Source: CAYVBE01 sp964448935
Lineage (GTDB): Bacteria > Planctomycetota > Brocadiia > SM23-32
Assembly: GCA_964448935.1 (NCBI GenBank)
Contig: CAYVBE010000071.1
Location: 1-17,793, forward strand
DNA: 17,793 nucleotides
Reading direction: 5' to 3'
Shown: piece by piece, positions 14,482 through 17,793 of the stretch
Position numbering within the stretch: the stretch's first letter is position 1
Layout: each line of letters starts with the position of its first letter
Made by a program: the position numbers and the translations under genes
The notes under the pieces: generated by a model
Told to the model about the DNA's origin: nothing
Databases searched by the model: none
Seen by the model: the letters and a program-made list of their open reading frames with translations, nothing else

Positions 14482-16239
14482 TCAGGTGCGGCGGAACTGG
14501 CGGTCGAGCTTTTGGCGGGACAGGGTGATGGTGGTGGGGCGCCCGTGGGGGCAGGTGTCGGCCGGGCCGTATTCGGTGCGTTTGCGCAGGATGCTTTTGA
14601 TCTGCTCCGGGCTCAGCCTCTGGCCGGCCTTGACGGCGGCGCGGCAGGCCATCATCCGGACCAGCCGCTCCAGCCGGCCGTCCACATTCCGCCGCTCCTC
14701 CCCGCCCTCCACCTCGGACAGAAGGTCTTCGAAGAAACTCTTGCCGTCGAACTTTCCCAGTATCTGGGGGAAGGCCCGCACGATGACCGTCTGGTCGCCG
14801 AACGCCTCGATCTCCATGCCGAACCGGCCCAGGTCCTCCTGGAGGTCCATCACGGTGTAGAAATCCGGACGGGGCAACTCGACGAGTTCCGGCACCAGGA
14901 GCCGCTGGCTGTAGAGCGGACCCTCTTTGAGACGCTCCTTGATCTCGTCGTAGAGCAGCCGCTCGTGCAGCGCGTGCTGGTCAATGATGTTCAGCCCCTC
15001 GTCGGTCTCCTCGATCAGGTAGCTGTCCAGCACCTGGACGCAGTTGCCGAACCGGACCTGGACCCGCTGCGGGGGCCGCCGGCCCTCCGGGCGCTGCGCG
15101 GGCGTGCCGGCGCCGCCAGCTCTCGGGCGTGCACCAACTTCGCCGGACCCTTGAGTGGTGCCGGACGATGCGAAGAAGTCCCCGATGGCCCGCCGCACCG
15201 CCTGCTGTGTCTCGCCGGCCTCCTCGGTCTGCAGGGCGACCTGCGGGGTGATCTTGGCCTCGCGCAGGGCGTCGCGCATGGCGGCCACGGCTGCCTGGTG
15301 TATCTCGTTGGCGCTGCGGAACCGCACCTCCAGCTTCGTGGGGTGAACGTTCACGTCCACGGTGCCCGGATCGAGTTGGATGAACAGGAAACAGACCGGC
15401 CGCCGCCCGCTGGTGATCATGCCCTGATAGGCCTGGCTGATGGCGTGCATCAGCGTCTTGTTGCGGATGTAACGGCCGTTGACGTAGGTGTACTGCATCC
15501 GCGTGTTGCGCCGGTCTATGTCGGGCGGCAGCAGGTAGCCGCCGACGCGCAGCCGCTCGTTCTCCCACTCGACGGGGATGAGGTTGTCGGCGATCTCGCG
15601 GCCGAAGAACTCGCCGATCCTCTGGGCGGACGACTCGGCGGGGGGGAGGTTGTAGACCTTTCGGCCCTTGTGGGTGAGGGCGAAGTGGATGTCCGGCCGC
15701 ACGAGGGCAAGGCGGGTGACGGCCTCGGTGATGTGGGCCATCTCGGTGGCGGTGGTTTTCAGGAACTTCTTGCGCACCGGCACGTTGGCGAACAGGTTGC
15801 GCACCTCGACCTGCGTGCCCACCGGCGCCCCGCAGGCCCGCACGGAGCCGATGACGCCCTCCTCCATCTCGATCTCATGGCCGGAATCGCTGTCCGGGGT
15901 GCGGGAGATGATCCGCGCGTGGGAGACCGAGCCGATGCTCGCCAGGGCCTCGCCTCGGAAGCCCATGGTGGAGATGTCGAACAGGTCCTCTTCGCTGGTC
16001 AGCTTGCTGGTGGCGTGGCCGGCGAAGGCCAGGGGCAGGTCTTCCTCCGGGATGCCGCAGCCGTCGTCCACCACCCGGATCAGCCGCGCGCCGCCGTCCT
16101 CCAGGTCCACCTCGATCCTCCCCGCCTCCGCATCCAGGGAGTTCTCGACCAACTCTTTCACCACGGAGGCCGGCCGCTCGATGACTTCCCCCGCGGCGAT
16201 CTTGTTGGCCACGTTGCTGGGCAGGATTCGTATGCTCAT
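14482..16239 (-). CDS. mutL: DNA mismatch repair protein MutL
   Basis: A 585-residue GHKL ATPase and mismatch-repair matchmaker. The N-terminal ATPase motifs are E32-N-S-L-D-A, D58-D-G-C-G-I, G74-H-A-T-S-K-L and G93-F-R-G-E-A-L-A-S-I-G. The transducer domain and a proline/glycine-rich linker (about 355-392) follow. The C-terminal dimerisation and endonuclease domain contains D420-Q-H-A-L-H-E-R-L-L-Y-D, A531-C-R and C563-P-H-G-R-P-T, the three metal-binding motifs of nicking-competent MutL, so strand discrimination by MutH-type methylation is not expected. D431 replaces the last glutamate of the usual DQHA-x2-E-x4-E. GGGGCGA precedes the ATG at 16239. mutS is not in the window. Confidence 0.97.
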   Translation of the reverse strand: MSIRILPSNVANKIAAGEVIERPASVVKELVENSLDAEAGRIEVDLEDGGARLIRVVDDGCGIPEEDLPLAFAGHATSKLTSEEDLFDISTMGFRGEALASIGSVSHARIISRTPDSDSGHEIEMEEGVIGSVRACGAPVGTQVEVRNLFANVPVRKKFLKTTATEMAHITEAVTRLALVRPDIHFALTHKGRKVYNLPPAESSAQRIGEFFGREIADNLIPVEWENERLRVGGYLLPPDIDRRNTRMQYTYVNGRYIRNKTLMHAISQAYQGMITSGRRPVCFLFIQLDPGTVDVNVHPTKLEVRFRSANEIHQAAVAAMRDALREAKITPQVALQTEEAGETQQAVRRAIGDFFASSGTTQGSGEVGARPRAGGAGTPAQRPEGRRPPQRVQVRFGNCVQVLDSYLIEETDEGLNIIDQHALHERLLYDEIKERLKEGPLYSQRLLVPELVELPRPDFYTVMDLQEDLGRFGMEIEAFGDQTVIVRAFPQILGKFDGKSFFEDLLSEVEGGEERRNVDGRLERLVRMMACRAAVKAGQRLSPEQIKSILRKRTEYGPADTCPHGRPTTITLSRQKLDRQFRRT

Positions 16240-16278
16240 TCGCCCCGTCGCACCTCAATTGCGGCTCATCCGCACGTA

Positions 16279-16287
16279 ATGATAGCA
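16279..16287 (-). promoter_or_regulatory. Extended -10 promoter of mutL
   Basis: Reverse-strand TGcTATCAT, an extended -10 element, lies about 40 bases before the mutL ATG. The -35 region (TTCCTT, 17 bases upstream) is weak, as is common for extended -10 promoters. It suggests that mutL is not only co-transcribed with argG. Confidence 0.45.
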
Positions 16288-16298
16288 CGCCCGCGCCG

Positions 16299-16327
16299 AA
16301 AAAGGAAGGCTGCCGCCGGGGCGGACC
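16299..16327 (-). terminator. Weak terminator candidate after argG
   Basis: On the reverse strand, right after the argG stop, CCGC-CCCG-GCGG can fold into a short hairpin and a TTTTT run follows about ten bases later (plus-strand AAAAA near 16299-16303). Stem and spacing are poor, so termination is only possible. Confidence 0.25.
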
Positions 16328-16333
16328 GGTGCA

Positions 16334-17590
16334 TCATTCGGCCTGCAGCTCCGGGGGGCTCAGGCGGGGGCGCACCGTCTCCTCGGGCAGTGCGTCCTGC
16401 AGGATGCGCGCCTGGGTGCGCACGGGCAGGCCGTGCAGTTTGATGAAACCGAGGGCCGCCTTGTGATCGAACTCATCGCCCTCGTCGTAGGTGGCGAGCG
16501 CCTTCTGATACAGCCCCAGCGGGCTCTCCACACCGGCCTTGGTGGCCCGGCCCTTGTAAAGCTTCACGCGCACCTTGCCGCTGACCACCTGCTGGCTGCT
16601 GAGCACGTAGGAGGCGAGGTCCTGGTGGAATTTGCTGAACCACAGGCCGTCGTAGATCAGGTCCGCATACTGCGTGCTGACGGCCTCCTTGAAGCGCTGC
16701 GTCGGCCGGGTCATTGTCATGCCCTCCAGCACGGCGTGCGCCTCGTGGAGCAGGACGGCGGCGGGGGCCTCGTAGATCTCGCGGCTCTTGATGCCGACCA
16801 CGCGGTTCTCGATGTGGTCTATGCGGCCGATCCCATGGCGGCCGGCGATGCGGTTGAGGCGTTGGATGAGGTCGGCGCCCTCGCAACTCTCGCCGCCCAG
16901 GCTGACCGGGACGCCGTGCTCGAAGCCAATCTCCACGTATTCCGGCTCGTCGGGCGCGTCGGCGGGGCTGGCAGTCCAGGCGTAGGCGTCCTCCGGCGGT
17001 TCGGCCCAGGGGTCTTCCAGCACGCCGCATTCGATGCTGCGCCCCCAGAGGTTCTCATCGGTGGAGTAGGGGCTCTTCTTGGTGACGTCCACCTCGATGC
17101 CGTGCTCGGCGGCATAGTCCATCTCGTCGTCCCGTGTCATGCCCCACTCCCGTGCGGGCGCGATGATCTGCAGCTGCGGCGCCAGCGTCTTGATGCCCAC
17201 GTCGAAGCGGACCTGGTCGTTGCCCTTGCCGGTGCAGCCGTGGGCGACGGCGCGGGAGCCGTGCTGCTTCGCCGTGTCCACCAGCAGCTTGGCGATCAGG
17301 GGCCGCCCCAGCGCGGTAGCGAGCGGATAGACACCCTCGTAGAGGGCACCCGCCTGGAGCGCCGGCCAGATGAAGTACTCCACGAACACATCCGTGGCGT
17401 CCACCACCAGGGCCTTGACGGCGCCGACCTCGAGCGCGCGCGACCGGATCGCTTCCAGGTCCTCCTGCGTCCCCAGGTCTATGGTCAGGGCGATGACGTC
17501 CAGGTCGTAGGTCTCCTGGATCCAGCGCACGGCCACGGAGGTGTCCAGGCCGCCGGAGTAGGCCAGGACTACGGTGTCTCGATCGCTCAC
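16334..17590 (-). CDS. argG: Argininosuccinate synthase
   Basis: A 418-residue enzyme of arginine synthesis, joining citrulline and aspartate with ATP cleavage to AMP and pyrophosphate. The ATP pyrophosphatase loop is Y11-S-G-G-L-D-T-S. Further family blocks: H117-G-C-T-G-K-G-N-D-Q-V-R-F (aspartate/citrulline site), Y175-S-T-D-E-N-L-W-G-R-S-I-E and a C-terminal A-L-G-F-I-K-L-H-G-L. Length is normal. The start is GTG at 17590 with ACGAGG eight bases upstream. argH is not adjacent. It is transcribed toward mutL from its own promoter. Confidence 0.98.
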   Translation of the reverse strand: MSDRDTVVLAYSGGLDTSVAVRWIQETYDLDVIALTIDLGTQEDLEAIRSRALEVGAVKALVVDATDVFVEYFIWPALQAGALYEGVYPLATALGRPLIAKLLVDTAKQHGSRAVAHGCTGKGNDQVRFDVGIKTLAPQLQIIAPAREWGMTRDDEMDYAAEHGIEVDVTKKSPYSTDENLWGRSIECGVLEDPWAEPPEDAYAWTASPADAPDEPEYVEIGFEHGVPVSLGGESCEGADLIQRLNRIAGRHGIGRIDHIENRVVGIKSREIYEAPAAVLLHEAHAVLEGMTMTRPTQRFKEAVSTQYADLIYDGLWFSKFHQDLASYVLSSQQVVSGKVRVKLYKGRATKAGVESPLGLYQKALATYDEGDEFDHKAALGFIKLHGLPVRTQARILQDALPEETVRPRLSPPELQAE

Positions 17591-17629
17591 GGGAATAACC
17601 TCGTCATTCGCAGGCAGAAGGGATTCTGT

Positions 17630-17646
17630 CCCGCCGGGCAGGCGGG
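17630..17646 (-). promoter_or_regulatory. Hairpin in the argG leader
   Basis: On the reverse strand CCCGCC-TGCCC-GGCGGG forms a six-base-pair stem in the roughly 97-base leader between the argG promoter and its GTG start, 40 bases before the start codon. No T-run follows it, so it is not an intrinsic attenuator as read. A structural or protein-binding role is possible. Confidence 0.3.
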
Positions 17647-17693
17647 GCTACGTCGGCACGGGATAAGAAACAGTGGTCCTTGTTTAGACCCGG

Positions 17694-17722
17694 ATTGTAG
17701 CACAGGGCCCGGCCACGGTCAA
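17694..17722 (-). promoter_or_regulatory. Sigma70 promoter of argG
   Basis: Reverse-strand TTGACC (17722-17717) and TACAAT (17699-17694) are 17 bases apart, and a TG precedes the -10 (TGcTACAAT), so it is also an extended -10. Expected start near 17687. I see no clear ARG-box palindrome overlapping it. Confidence 0.7.
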
Positions 17723-17746
17723 ACCGGGCTGGCCCCGTCGCCAGGG

Positions 17747-17793
17747 TCATTCAAAAGTCCCACGCACCGTATAGCCATTGATGTGTTCCGCCT
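17747..17793 (-). other. Possible 3' end of a further reverse-strand gene
   Basis: A reverse frame entering from the right edge reads AEHINGYTVRGTFE and stops with TGA at 17749-17747, just before the argG promoter. A second frame also stops nearby (17753-17751). Fifteen codons are too few to identify a gene. It is listed only because the position and composition fit a gene end. Confidence 0.2.

Noticed and set aside
13603..16443. 946-codon plus-strand open frame opposite purM and mutL
   Set aside because: It is the antisense of two well-recognised genes; long antisense frames are expected in GC-rich DNA, and its composition (V, H, A, G, Q-rich) is not protein-like.

Overview
The window is GC-rich bacterial chromosome, roughly two-thirds G+C by eye. 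It encodes ordinary housekeeping proteins (ArgG, MutL, PurM, SmpB) mixed with small lipoproteins, a Gfo/Idh/MocA oxidoreductase, a right-handed beta-helix protein and a hairpin-rich repeat. This mixture suggests a Planctomycetota-like bacterium or a related PVC or candidate-phylum lineage. That is an inference from style, since there is no rRNA or tRNA gene to anchor it.

Layout. A reverse-strand cysteine-rich protein gene (1-562) runs off the left edge and diverges from two plus-strand lipoprotein genes (700-1824 and 1919-2515). Next is a tight four-gene plus-strand operon (2622-6735): Gfo/Idh/MocA oxidoreductase, MoxR-type AAA+ ATPase, fumarylacetoacetase-family hydrolase and a polyol long-chain dehydrogenase. 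smpB (reverse) converges on it with a 7-base gap. A large beta-helix protein gene (7337-9442, plus) diverges from smpB and converges on a solitary beta-class DNA methyltransferase (9605-10495, reverse), with a hairpin-rich repeat cassette between them. A major facilitator transporter (10698-12065, plus) follows. The right third is all reverse strand, read right to left: argG, mutL, purM, a minimal nucleotidyltransferase overlapping purM by 4 bases, and a 5'-truncated formylglycine-generating-enzyme-like fragment.

How the genes fit together. The 2622-6735 operon looks like catabolism of an unidentified sugar, polyol or sugar acid: two NAD(P)-type dehydrogenases and an acylpyruvate-type hydrolase, with an unexpected MoxR chaperone lacking its usual VWA/DUF58 partner. 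argG, mutL and purM are co-directional, but each has its own convincing promoter, so they are probably separate transcription units. The nucleotidyltransferase appears translationally coupled to purM. Putative sigma70-type promoters with 16-18 base spacers can be read upstream of many genes; the best are TTGACA-N16-TATAAT before purM, TTGACC-N17-TACAAT before argG and TTGCCC-N17-TACAAT before the four-gene operon.

I see no CRISPR array, phage, complete insertion sequence or obvious new defence system. The spots most worth a second look are the repeat cassette (about 9446-9548), the methyltransferase with a 13-base direct repeat at its start, the purM/nucleotidyltransferase/truncated-FGE junction, the orphan MoxR in a sugar operon, and the repeated 13-mer in the divergent promoter region near 600. 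No stretch longer than about 300 bases lacks a gene.
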